Source of the DNA: Sipunculus nudus
Taxonomy: Eukaryota > Annelida > Sipuncula > Golfingiida > Sipunculidae
Length of the DNA: 64,000 bases
Direction: 5' to 3'
Assembly: GCA_026874595.1 (NCBI GenBank)
Contig: CM049313.1
Location: 78,008,659-78,072,658, forward strand
Part shown: in pieces, positions 11,956 to 22,859 of the stretch
How the letters are laid out: each line of letters starts with the position of its first letter
Numbering within the stretch: position 1 is the first letter of the stretch
Program-made: the position numbers and the translations under genes
The notes under the pieces: model-generated
What the model was told of the DNA's origin: nothing
Seen by the model: only the letters and a program-made list of their open reading frames with translations
Databases searched by the model: none

Positions 11956-13814
11956 ACATATGTGATGGTATTTTCACGTTATATATTTCACCCTATCTAG
12001 AGCTATGTTTTGTGAAAATTATTTATATTAACATGGGGATGGTATGGGAAGGGGTAAATTTTTAAAATATGCAATGTAAAGAGGACATAAACGAAAGATT
12101 ATGAAGATTTTCTGTTCCGCAACTATATTCCTACATGTATTGGAACAATGTATTCAAACTTCAGGTTGTTGGGCTTTAATATTTATATTTCTATAACATT
12201 ACGGTATAAATTGGAAAGTCCAAATATTCAAAAGTTCGTAACATGTTAATGTCAATGATGAAATGCGCGTCTATACATTTATAACTTGCAAAATGTCACT
12301 ACTAGTATTTAAATGTAGTACTCGTTGTAAAATAATTGATATGTTAAAGTCTTATGACAATCTTTGCATTTTACCGAATTTCGTGATCTGAGAGCGCACA
12401 TGCAGACTCGGACAGCAGAGCACAGTGCGCGAGTCTGAGTATCAGCCGAGGAGCCGTGAGATTTTTCAAGGTCGATCCCACCCCGAGCTGAGCTCTGTGG
12501 GGAGACCGTGTATGACTCACACGGTACTGCGATGGGGGGGGGGGGGGGGGGGGATTCCTCGGTGTTATGCTTGCGCCCTCTATGGATGCACCACTGAATA
12601 ATAAATATGGTATAATAAACCCTAATACGGCATTAAAAATACAGTTATAAATTACGATGTCATTCAAAATAAAAACAGTAATATATTTTCCATTCGTTGA
12701 ACAAATATGAAAATTCAATATATCCCAGTAGGTCATCGCTGGAAAAAACATACATGTATCAAATTCAAAACGAAATGTCCTTCAATATGTTAGAGTTCTA
12801 CGATATTTAAAAAAAAGTTAAAATATATCTTAGAAAAGGTATACAACAGTCCAGGTAATATATAACATACTAATACATGTGTGATTATAAAATCTTATCG
12901 ATTTGTATATTTAAGCAAATCAATTCTTTTTCAAATTTTAACTCTTTCTTTCAAACTTTTTCAATCTTGATATTTATATATTAAAATTCACTCCTGATGT
13001 TTCAACATCACATTTCAACTTCAAATAAATGGATATTTAATAATATTTTAAAGTATATTTGCAACTGATTTCACTCTCATACGTTATAATATGTGCATGA
13101 TAAGGGCATGTAAACAGAATGTGCTCCCTTCAACTTCGGATTACTGTATACGATTACAAGGATCTCGATAATAAATTACAATTTTGAATGTAAAATCTTT
13201 AATAAATAACCATATAGAATCTTTATCGACACGTATGACATCAGGGGCTTCAAGTAAAAGTCTGTCTAGAGGTGACCTAGTGTCTTAAAGATGCTAGGGG
13301 ATATAGGCATTTTTATTGAACCTGTTGCTCATCTTTATGATTCATTCCTTGAAATTCCACATAAAAATGATGACACCATGCAATAATGGAACCAAACCGG
13401 ATTGATAAATCAAGTTAGATATTTACCGCTAAGATAAATATTTCAATTACAAATATTAATTATTCCCATTCTACTTTTGCTGTATAGTAATTTTTTATCT
13501 TTATATAAAAATATATGCATCTGAATATTCCGTGTATACTCACTATTTTTATTTGATTCTTATATTTTTATGCTCAGAAACAAAATTAACCGGACTTTAA
13601 TCGGAATTCTCGATACAGAAGTACCGTGCGCTTTCGGACCCCCTTCTCTCCGGACTTAATAGTTGCTGGTATCAGGTTCTATAAATAAACAGAATTTTTT
13701 ATATCTATAACATTTGCTCTGTAACAATTTATTTTTAAACATTTAATGAACTTTTTTTGGCTATGCAAAATGTTTTGTTTGATGTTTTATTGATTTTTTT
13801 AGTTGACGTATTTT

Positions 13815-13817
<3 letters not shown>

Positions 13818-13856
<39 letters not shown>
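13818..13856. repeat. (AT)n microsatellite
   Basis: An alternating AT run of about 39 bases. The alternating Tyr-Ile stretch in a minus-strand frame here is an artefact of it. Confidence 0.95.
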
Positions 13857-13859
<3 letters not shown>

Positions 13860-14245
13860 GTATAAATGTTTGTGTACTGTGGTTTTGCAAATTTTCAGAA
13901 CATTAATTTGATGAATATTGTACCTAACTGCATAAAAAATATCGATTATATATTGAATCGTTCTGCAAAAACATAAACTATTGTTTTTTATATGATTGTA
14001 AAATGTTACAATCGGGATCATATCTATTTACACATGCATTGTGTATTTTTTTCTGTCAAGGTATTGTTAATGTTTGTGTTTATTTTTAATTTTGCAGGAT
14101 ACGTCTGATGAAATCAGTAGCAAACAAATATTTGTAAAGCATCATGTATATTATGCTATTTTGGCAAAATTTCAAAACATGAATTGAAACAGGTTCCATT
14201 TACAGCAGGTACATATAGGGGAAAATATCACATTGCAATGTGATT

Positions 14246-14305
14246 AATATATATATATATATATATATAAATATATATATACATACATACATACATATAT
14301 ATATA
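14246..14305. repeat. Compound (AT)n/(ACAT)n microsatellite
   Basis: Alternating TA, then four acat units near 14281-14296, then TA again. Confidence 0.9.
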
Positions 14306-15009
14306 AATGTGTGCAACCTGACCATGAAATGTAAAATATAATTTGGCATAAAAAGTATTACATAATAGATAAGAGTTTAAGAGATTTATAATCATGATTA
14401 AATTTTTTGGTCAATGAAAGAGGAAAAGGTTTTTCAAATGATACATGAAAAATAAAATATTTTGTTCGAAACACCCTTGTTAAAACATTTACTGGACGTT
14501 TTAAGGTTCTGTCAAATTATCTGTTTAAGTCTCTATGATATTATCAGGGTAATTTTTAAAATATTATCAAATCTTTATTTTTTTTCATGTTTCCACAAAC
14601 AAAAAATACGGTAACAGCGAAAATATTGATGAGTAATTATATAATCTTGTTTTACAAAATGAAATAAAATATCAATATAATATATTACAAAAAACAGCAT
14701 AATTAATGTTACAAAACAGTTTTGAAAAATATGTGATATTGAAGAAACTGAAAATGCTTGACACGTTTGCTGACGACATGATGACCAGTGCATTAGCCAT
14801 TACTGGCTAGTTTTACACATGTTATTTGGACCATAACCGGGCATTACCGAGCAAGAAATAGTCTATAACTTCGGATGGATAACTTTGATTTTTTACATAA
14901 TGATAGAAAAGACCTTATTCTATCAATAAAAATAAAATGGTACTTTCTATTGATGTAGTATCATTTTAATTATGCTTCGAACATTGCTCTATTTAAAAAC
15001 AAGTGACCC

Positions 15010-18000
15010 AGGGGTCATGACGCTCAGCTGACCAGGAAGACATTGACAAAAGTAATTTTATCATCTGAATGTCAAATTTGAATGAAATACTTTTTCCAAA
15101 CTTGACCTTTTGTATAAAATCATCCAATATTCATTTAGGTACTATGGAGTTCTGTAGCATGAAGGATATGGGTAACAGACACCTATTTTCAAGGTTTACA
15201 AGATGACTTTTCAGGGGTCTCCCAGCATGTCAAAAAATAAAATTCTAGATCCAGTTATTATGATTGAAGCCCTGTTAACAAATCCAAATGTTTATTCTGG
15301 GGGGTATTTCAAAGCCGCATAGGATGAAGGATATGGGTAACAGAGATGTAATTTCAAGTGCACAAGGAGACTTTTCAGGGGCCTCCCAGCATATCAAGAA
15401 AGGAGATTCTAGGTCAAGTCATTATAATTTGTGCTCTGTTAACAGATGACCAAATCTTTATTCTGGGGAGTACTTCGGAGCCCCAGAGCATGAAGGATAT
15501 GGGTAACAGGGACCTTATTTCGGGTTTCCATGTAGACCTTTTATTGGCTTCCCTGGAGGTGAGGACAGAAGATTCTAGGTCCAGTCATTATGATTTGTGC
15601 CCTGTTAATATATGACCAAATCTTTATTCTGGGGGGTACTTCAGAGCCCCATAGCTCACAGAGTATGGGTAACAGGGACCTTATTTCGGGTTTCCATGTA
15701 GACCTTTTATGGGCTTCCCTGGAGGTGAGGACAGAAGATTCTAGGTCCAGTCATTATGATTTGTGCCCTGTTTACAGATGACCGAATGTTTAAAGATCAC
15801 AAAAGTAGAGAAAAAAAATCGTAAAAAATAAAAAAAATATAGGTGGCGCCACCAATCTCCAGAAATTGATGAAACACTCCATGATCAATATCCATGCAAA
15901 GAATCATGGTGATTAATGCATTAGTTGTTCAGATACTTGAGCTTTTGTATTAAATTTTGCATTATTCTGGGGGGGTACTTCAGAACCCCATAGCTCAAAG
16001 AATATAGGTCACAGTGACCTAATTTCAGGTTTACAAGGAGAATTTCCATAGACCTCCCAGGATTTAAAGTAAGAAGATTCCCGGTCTAGCGGTTACGATT
16101 TGTGCCCTGTTAACAGACAGACGCCTGGATGGCCAGACGGACGACGGACAAAAGGTGATCCCTACAGCTCAGATGACTTTCAGTCAGGTGGCGCCACCAG
16201 AATGCAGAAACTGATGAAACATTTCATGATCAATATCCATGCAAAAATCATGGTGATTAATATAATAATTGTTCAGATACTTGAGCTTTTGTATCAAATT
16301 TTCCATTATTCTGGGGGGTACTTCGGAGCCCCATAGCTCAGAGGTTATGGGTAACAGAGACCTAATTTCAAGTTTTTAAGGAAACTTTTCATGGGCCTCT
16401 CAGCATGTCAAGAGAGAAGATTCTAGGTCCAGTTGTTACGATTTGTGCCATGTTAACAGATGACCGCATCTTACGAGGTCTCAAAAATAGAGAAAAAAAT
16501 TCGTAAAAATAAAAAAAAATACAGGTGGCGCCACCATACTGCAGAAACTGATGACACCTTCCATGATCAATATCCATGCAAAGAATCATGGTGATCACTG
16601 CAATAGTTGTTTAGATACTTGAGCTTTTGTATTAAATTGTCCATTATTCTGAGGGATACTTCAGATGACTTACAGTCAGCTGAGCTAAAAACACTTAATG
16701 GTCAATATCCATGCAAAGAATCATGATGATCTCCGTATTAGTTGTTCAGATACTTCAGCTTTTGTATCAAATTGTCCATTATTCTGAGGGATACTTCAGA
16801 GTCCTATAGCTTGAAGGATATGGGTAACAGAGACCTAATTTCAAGTTTCCACCGTCACTCTTCATGGGCCTCCTTGCATGACAAAAATGAAGTTTCTAGG
16901 TCCAGTTGTTGCAATTTGTACCCTCTTGATAGATAACATAGGTGGCGCCACCAGTCTGCAGGAATTGATGGAACATCTCATAATCAATATGTATGCCAAA
17001 AATCATGACCATCAGTGATGTAGTTATTGAGATATTGAGGTTTTTTATAAAAATTTTTGACTATTCTGGGGGGGTACTTTGGGGCCCCATAGCTCGAAGG
17101 ATATGGGTAACAGAGACCTAATTTCTGGTTTCCATGGAGACTTTTCATAGGTCTTCTAGTGTGTTGAGAAGGAAGATTCTAGGTCCAGTCGTTACTATTT
17201 GTGCCATGCTAACAGATGACAGCATCCTAAAAGGTCTAAAAAATAGAGGAAAAAATCGTAAAAAATCGAACGATACAGGTGGCGCCATCAGTCTGCAGGA
17301 ACAGATGACACATCTCATGATCAAAAGTTATGCCAAAAATCATGACCATCATTCAAGTAGTTAATGAGATATTGAAGTTTTTGTATGAAATTTTTTACTT
17401 TTCTTGGGGGTACTTAAGGGCTCCATAGCTCAAAGAATATGGGTAACAGAGACCTAATTTTGGTTTCCATGGAGACTTTTCATAGGTCTCTCAGTGTGTC
17501 GAGAATGAAGATTCTAGGTCCAGTCGTTATGGTTTGTGCCACGTTAACAGATGACTGCATCCTTAAAGGTCTCAAAAATAGAGGAAAAAATCGTAAAAAA
17601 TCAAACAATGCAGGTGGCGCCACAAGTCTGCAGGAACTGATGGAACATCTCATAATCAATATGTATGCCAAAAATCATGACCATCAGTGATGTAGTTATT
17701 GAGATATTGAAGTTTTTGTATGAAATTTTTGACTACTCGGGGGGGGGGGGTACTTTGGGGCCCCATAGCTCGAAGGATATGGTTAACAGAGACCTAATTT
17801 CTGGTTTCCAAGGATATTTTTCATGGACCTCTCAGTGTGTCAAGAATGAAGATTCTGGGTCCAGTCGTTACGATTTGTGCCATGCTAACAGATGACAACA
17901 TCCTTAAAGGTCTCAAAAATAGAGGAAAAAATCGTAAAAATCGAACAATAAAGGTGGCACCACCAGTCTGCAGGAAGTGATGACACATCTCATGATCAAT

Positions 18001-18975
18001 AGTTATGTCACAAATCATGACCACCAGTCAAGTAGTTAATGAGATATTGAAGTTCCTTATGAATTTTTTTACTTTTCTTGGGGGTACTTTGGGGCTCCAT
18101 AGCTTGAAGAATATGGGTAACAGAGACCTAATTTCTGGTTTCCATGGAGACTTTTCATAGGTCTCTCAGTGTGTCAAGAATGAAGATTCTAGGTCCAGTC
18201 TTTACGATTTGTGCCTTGTTAACAGATGTTTACATTTTGAAGGTCTCAAAAATAGAGAAAAAAATTCGTAAAAAATTGAACGATACAGGTGGCGCCACCA
18301 GTCTGCAGGAAGTGATGGAACATCTCATGATCAATATGTATGACAAAAATCATGACCATCAGTCAAGTATTTAATGAGATATTGAAGTTTTTGTTTGAAA
18401 TTTTTTACTTTTCTGGGGGGTAGATTGGGGCCCCATAGCTGGAAGGATATGGGTAACAGAGACCTAATTTCTGATTTCCATGGAGACTTTTCATAGGTCT
18501 CTCAGTGTGTTAAGAATGAAGATTCTAAGTCCAGTCATTACGATTTGTGCCTTGTTAACAGATGTTTACATTTTTAAAGGTCTCAAAAATAGAGAAAAAA
18601 TTCGTAAAAAATCAAACGATACAGGTGGCGCCATCAGTCTTCAGGAACTGATGGAACCTCTCATGATCAATATGTATGCCAAAAATCATGACCATCAGTC
18701 AAGTAGTTAATGAGATATTGAAGTTTTTGTATGAAATTTTGGACTTTTCTGGGGGGTACTTTGGGGCCCCATAGCTCGAAGGATATGGACAACAGAGACC
18801 TAATTTCTGGTTTCCAAGGAGATTTTTCATGGACCTCCCAGGATGTCAAGTAAGAAGATTCCAGTTCTAGCGGTTATGATTTGTGCCTGGTTAACGGACA
18901 GACAGACAGACAGACGGACGACGGACAAAGAGTGATCGCTGTAGCTCAGATGACTTTCAGTCAGCTGAGCTAAAA
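15010..18975. repeat. Two-tier tandem array, ~165-bp then ~335-bp units
   Basis: The anchor atatgggtaacag recurs about every 165 bp at roughly 15167, 15331, 15497 and 15663, then about every 335-340 bp at 16003, 16345, 17101, 17438, 17778, 18111, 18446 and 18780, with an irregular step at 16817. The longer units add a second half with the perfect palindrome GGTGGCGCCACC (15842, 16187, 16524, 16941, 18288; mutated at 17279, 17612, 17950 and 18624). The right end has (gaca)n, 'acggacgacggacaaagagtgatcg' type sequence and tcagctgagctaaaa. The left end has gctcagctga near 15023-15032, its inverse. Frames of about 76 codons repeat with the array and are not genes. It resembles non-autonomous tandem-cored elements known from bivalves, which is a family-level guess. 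Confidence 0.85.
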
Positions 18976-19059
18976 ATCCTTGCTTCCGACTTCGGACTTC
19001 CGAGTTTTACACATAGCCGTTTGGAAATCCCCTACCGGAAGTTATGATTCTCCCGCTGA

Positions 19060-19355
19060 CAGACGTGGAGACGAGTTTTTCGAGTAAAACCAGCCTCGGT
19101 ATTAAAAACTGCTGCACGAATACACGTAAGTAAACCGTGGATGTAATAATTATTATTTTCCCCAACATAATAATGTTACTTTTTGTCTTAACTCAGGAAA
19201 ATGGCAGTTCGAGAAGTAGATGAAAATGAAAAAGTAGTGTCAGAAATGGCGTGCACATCTGCACATACTAGAATTGATGCGAACCCAATAGCTTGTACTG
19301 TCACCCCATCGTCCCCAGTTCATCTAAAATCGACGTTTGGGGTGACAAGCTGTCG
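19060..19355 (+). other. Possible captured exon-intron-exon fragment
   Basis: A strong 5' splice-site-like gtaagt begins at 19126. A pyrimidine-containing acceptor (tttttgtcttaactcag) ends at 19196, a 71-bp candidate intron. Four bases later an ATG in good context (gaaaATGG) opens a frame at 19201, beginning MAVREVDENEKVVSEM and running about 51 codons before it crosses into Gypsy sequence at 19356. The protein is not recognised. The arrangement looks like a leader exon, a short intron and the first coding exon of a host gene or element gene, truncated by the insertion end. Chance cannot be excluded. Confidence 0.35.
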
Positions 19356-19367
19356 CTACCTTGATCG
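19356..19367. repeat. Right copy of 12-bp direct repeat at insertion break
   Basis: Sequence ctaccttgatcg, identical to 11167-11178, lying within the codons of the integrase DQG motif. Confidence 0.75.
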
Positions 19368-19840
19368 CTGTGCAGGCGCTGGGGAAAGCCAAAGTTAACA
19401 ATGAAATCATTGAGCAGAGCTAATGCTGTAGGTTGGTGGTTTGATATTTTGTAGGAACGGCCCCTGAATAGCTATTGAAGTGATCTGTCATCACCAGTAT
19501 GTTTTCAATGCCGCCTTTGGACGCTTCAGGTGTTACGTAATCTAGACAAAGGAGTTCCAATGCAGAGTTGTATGAATAGGTGTTAGGGGAGCTTTAGGTT
19601 TTAGTTTTTCGCCGCGTATAACGACCACATGATCGCATATAAGCTCGGACATCGCGGCCCATGTGTACAAAGAAAAGCCGTTCTTGGGCTTAAATGTTCT
19701 TTTGCGTCCCATATGACCTATCTGGTAGTGTAATGCAAAAAGGGCGTTTTCACACAGATTTTTCGGCAATGCTAGTTGAAGCTGTCTAAAACCATGGATT
19801 AACCGCGAACGATACAGTACTCCATATCCGAAACAGAATT
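19356..19840 (-). pseudogene. Integrase N-terminal half of Gypsy element
   Basis: The zinc-binding region shows ALHYQIGHMGRKRTF (H-x4-H, about 19745-19690), followed by the expected later cysteine region (ICDHVV), where the second Cys is lost. The minus frame 19769-19542 is open through LKPKAPLTPIHTT. After a frameshift the core continues with DYVTPEASKGGIENILVMTD (about 19548-19485), holding the first catalytic Asp. LLNDFIVNFGFPQRLHSDQG follows at about 19420-19360, holding the second. The reading then leaves integrase similarity exactly at the 12-bp repeat. The catalytic Glu is found 8.2 kb away at about 11075. Confidence 0.85.
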
Positions 19841-20640
19841 TATGTTTGAATAATAGTTAAGCCTCTTTACCGAGTTTAGAATCAGACCCTTGGTGTTGTA
19901 ACGAGTCGATTAATCCATCCCCGCTAGCATCTGTATGAAAAATGAACGGTTTGTGGAATTCTGCGTTACCTAGGACTGGTGCCGAGGTAAGCAAATCTTT
20001 TCATTTGTCAAAAGCAGTTTGTTGTTCTGATTTCAAGTGAAAAACAGTCGAATTAAATTTTACTTGCACCTCATTTGTTTCTCTCGACAGGTCATAGAGT
20101 GGACGTGCTACTCTAGTATAGTTAGAAATGAAGCGACTGTAGAAACTACTGAAGCTCAGAAATTTTCTTAGCTCTTTGACGTTGGACGGTACGGGCCACT
20201 CCTGGGCACACTTTACTTTATCTGGGTCAGTATGCACACCGCTTTCTGGTACTATATGGCCCAACTTATTTATTTAATTCTGGAAAAAAATTACATTTTG
20301 ATGGCTTTAGCTGTAATTCTTCATCGATCAGCCGTTGAAAAACTGCTGTAAGACGTTTCAATTGTTCGTCAAAGGTGCTTGAAAAGACTATGATGTCATC
20401 ATTCTGTAACTTTCTTGGAAGGGTTTGTCCGAATTGTATGTTCTGTACTTTTAGAAAAACCATAATCATCAGAATGCAGGGAGATAACGTGTTTCCATTT
20501 GGTAAGAAGCTGAGATAATCTCTCGATCTTGTCAGGATCTAATCTATTACTCGTCGCTCTAACTGAAACTGAGAGAGGATCTTACCTTGTTCCGTGACAC
20601 CTGGTATAAAGACCTGTTCTAGCTGAAAAACCACATATTT
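19841..20640 (-). pseudogene. Reverse transcriptase and start of RNase H, Gypsy element
   Basis: The minus frame 20469-20266 contains LQNDDIIVFSSTFDEQLKRL, the catalytic DD box with its usual following segment. The leading aromatic is altered. It continues through LQLKPSKCNFF. After a shift at about 20265 the frame 20264-20001 reads MGHIVPESGVHTDPDKVKC, WPVPSNVKELRKFLSFSSFY and RFISNYTRVARPLYDL, the typical thumb and connection region. FIFHTDASGDGL near 19960-19920 is the start of RNase H with its first Asp. Only about 20 residues of RNase H follow before the reading passes to the integrase region, so most of RNase H is deleted. The fingers region upstream of 20470 is poorly preserved. Confidence 0.88.
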
Positions 20641-20799
20641 GTCAGGGATAGTCACTGGGTGTTCTAAGAGATTAAGCACCTGCAAATCAACACGCGGGAC
20701 ACTTATTTACTCAAATCATGTGTTAACAGTATCGGTTGTAGTAAAAGACCTTTTGGCAAAACACGAGCTGGTAAATAAGTGGCCATAACATTTGGTTTA

Positions 20800-21182
20800 C
20801 CTGGGTATCTTACCATTTATACTCACCGGCTTTGTGGTTCGAGGTCTTAATAAGGATTCCATTTTCAGTTAGACGACTAACCGTCTGAAAATCCAATTTC
20901 CAGTGTTTAGCTATGTGGAACTGTTGGATAATGCGACCATTTTGCTTTTGTAACCCCTCCATCAGTATAGCAAATACGATTGTCCCCAACACCACTGCAT
21001 TATATCATTATTGAACAACAAGCACAGGTGCAGATACTACAAGGTCTGTAGCCAAGATATTCTAAAGCATTGCTACCTGCAACTTCTATTTGCATTTGTT
21101 CCTGCAATTGTCTGATCTCAAGATTGTTTAGATGGTTTCGAACAAAAGCTTCAGTAGTGATTTGAGATCCTGTGTCTAACAA
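20800..21182 (-). pseudogene. Aspartic protease domain of Gypsy element
   Basis: The minus frame beginning at 21182 starts MLDTGSQITTEAFVRNHL, with the DTGS active-site motif of a retroviral-type aspartic protease. It continues to ALEYLGY, a common flap-distal segment. A second frame at 20995-20810 opens with MVLGTIVFAIL, consistent with the protease C-terminal part. A stop and frame change separate them. The protease would mature the element's polyprotein. It lies directly after gag and before reverse transcriptase, the order expected of Ty3/Gypsy. Confidence 0.8.
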
Positions 21183-21235
21183 AGCTGAACAGGCAGTCTA
21201 GTGACCCAATATGTCGGCCTCATTTGTTTGTCAAA

Positions 21236-21890
21236 CTATATCTGACTTAAAATGGTTACTGCTGCCATCCGAACTATTGTTTTTTCCTGCCTGACACCCG
21301 TCCCTTCGTGCTTGGCTGGCCTCGTTATAAGATCCATTATCCAACATTTTGCTTCATGTCCAAGCTGACAACAACAAAAACAACGGACGGGTCTTTCATC
21401 CCAAGCAGGATTCGATCTGTTTTTAGAATAGACATTGCTTTCTGACTTTTGCAGCCTGTCATTTATACTTTTTAGTAGTTTGCTTGTTTCATCCTCCTGT
21501 GAAAAACGATGTTGTGCCCTGGTCCCAGAAGAAGCCATTTTAAATTCATGTTCATTTGCCCGAACTGCAATTAACATTTGCTCATAATGGTCTCCACTGT
21601 CAAAAATATGACGAGTCGATTCTCTAAGCCAGGGGTCAAACAGCCCAATCCAAAATTTTGACCTTAGCGTGCTAGAAGACACTTCACACGCTGTATGTTT
21701 TTGTGACATATTGTTCACCATGCTTTCTAGTCGACAAACAAAACCTGCAACTGATTTTTGGTTACGCTGTTTAACAGAAAAAAAAAACTCTTCTAGCATC
21801 ACCTTGGTGAAAAGAAAATGTCCCCAAACACTCCTGATGTCAGTATTCGTATCGGTAACAGATTTACCGACAGGCCAAGATTGTGTCTGT
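21236..21890 (-). pseudogene. Gag-like region with a zinc-knuckle remnant
   Basis: A 188-codon minus frame (21802-21236) reads as the capsid part of a Gypsy gag (FFFSVKQRNQKSVAGFVCRL, later LRSKFWIGLFDPWLRE). It then has a polar linker and a Cys/His motif CFCCCQLGHEAKC. Spacing is C-x2-C-x4-H-x3-C, one residue short of the usual CCHC knuckle, and an extra Cys replaces the usual Gly. Reading can be followed, shifted, to about 21890. The frame is open but starts inside gag, so the 5' part is missing or shifted. This is a truncated structural gene. Confidence 0.78.
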
Positions 21891-21899
21891 ATCTTTTAA

Positions 21900-22280
21900 T
21901 AGGTTAAGAAACGCCAACTGTTTCAGATTTGGCAACAGATCAAAAGTTCATTCAGTGCAGCCAGATATAGGTCAAGAAATCAATCGGTGCAGCCAAGCAC
22001 AAAGCATGTGATCTCCTCAAGGGTGACATGTGAACACCTCATGAGCACCATGTGATCACCTCATAGAAAGCATGCGATCACCTCATGAGTATCTTATGAT
22101 CATCTCGTTTGTCTCATGCCCCTCAGGGTTGCATGTGGAGCCAATCTGTGAGCTTATGCAATTGTGTGGGTACTATTTCAGATTTGGCAACAAGCCAAAG
22201 GTCAGTCTTGATCTATTTATAGCTTCAGCAGACTGCAAACTGTATCAGATTAGGAAACAGGTCAAGAGTTCAGTAGCCTG
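21900..22280. repeat. Short diverged direct repeats
   Basis: 'cagatttggcaaca' type words recur near 21927 and 22181, with a weaker copy near 22245. A run of about four ~26-bp units built on gatcacctcatga spans about 22025-22110. No gene seen. Confidence 0.6.
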
Positions 22281-22859
22281 ACCTAGCAATTTGTCACAGT
22301 TCACTCCGGGCAACTGCCTTTCTCACCTATGCTTGGTCAGCCCCATGCATCAGACTCAAGGTAAGTCTGATGTATTGGCCTGATATTTTGGCCTGTCTAT
22401 ATATCTTTGATGGCTTTCTCGTTCACAAGACAGGTGTCGCCAACTACAATGACTTTTGCACAGTGTATGTGCCTGCTTAGTCCTACAGAGGAATACATCA
22501 GCCTTAAATTGGGCATTTTCATACATATCGAATAGCTTTGTCGTATACAAGATTGGTGATGCCACTTACAATAATTTTTGCACAGTGTATGTCCCTGCTT
22601 ATTTCTGAGGAGGGGTTTGATATATCAGTCTGAAATTTGACATATGTATATATCTCTGACAGCTTCATTGTATACAAGACTGGTGGTGCCAGCTAAAATA
22701 ATTTTTTGTGTTGTGTGCACCCATGTTAGAATTTCAGCAGTAATGTTTGGGTAATTGTTTCTTATTCAAAATGTTTAGTACTTGCATTGTTCATATACAT
22801 GAAAAGTAATGGTCCAGCATTGAAGCATTATACCTGGTGTATTTCCCAATGCACAGGTT
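22281..22859. other. Non-coding, weakly repetitive
   Basis: Two loose ~110-bp repeats share 'tatacaagatTGGTGatgcc...acaatnnntTTTGcacagtgtatgt' type sequence near 22427-22480, 22545-22595 and 22670-22720. No coding signal. Confidence 0.5.

Larger units (their letters stand above)
11179..15009. other. Left part of the insertion: AT-rich, no recognised gene
   Basis: Between about 12600 and 14970 the sequence is very AT-rich. A G20 run lies at 12534-12553. The 126-codon minus frame at 12371-12751 spans this run, and its proline tract is simply the G run read backwards. GC-richer segments at 11400-11530 and 11660-11750 contain repeated 'cggaagtc' words, also seen in inverse orientation at 18985-19010. 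Confidence 0.5.
11179..19355. mobile_element. 8.18-kb insertion into Gypsy integrase, composite
   Basis: Bounded by the two copies of ctaccttgatcg. The left part (11179 to about 15010) is AT-rich with (AT)n runs and a G20 run and shows no recognised protein. The middle is the ~335-bp tandem array (about 15010-18975). The right end (19060-19355) has a splice-site-like pair and a short open reading frame. The ends show only a weak inverted resemblance (tgacaacatgacacac on the left against the complement of the right terminus, about 11 of 16 matches). I cannot class the inserted element. The array may be a second element nested in the first. Confidence 0.65.
10050..21890 (-). mobile_element. Ty3/Gypsy retrotransposon, split by an ~8.2-kb insertion
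   Basis: Minus-strand domains run gag (21890-21236), aspartic protease (21182-20800), reverse transcriptase and RNase H start (20640-19840), integrase N-terminal half (19840-19356), and then after a gap of 8.2 kb integrase C-terminal half and pol tail (11178-10050). The two integrase halves meet at a 12-bp sequence present at both break points (11167-11178 and 19356-19367). Removing one copy plus everything between restores a continuous integrase reading at the DQG motif. This argues for one element interrupted by a later insertion. RNase H is largely deleted, and frameshifts and stops occur throughout. No LTRs were identified. Confidence 0.85.

Noticed and set aside
12371-12751. 126-codon minus-strand frame with a proline tract
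   Set aside because: The proline tract is the G20 run read in reverse. The rest has no domain.
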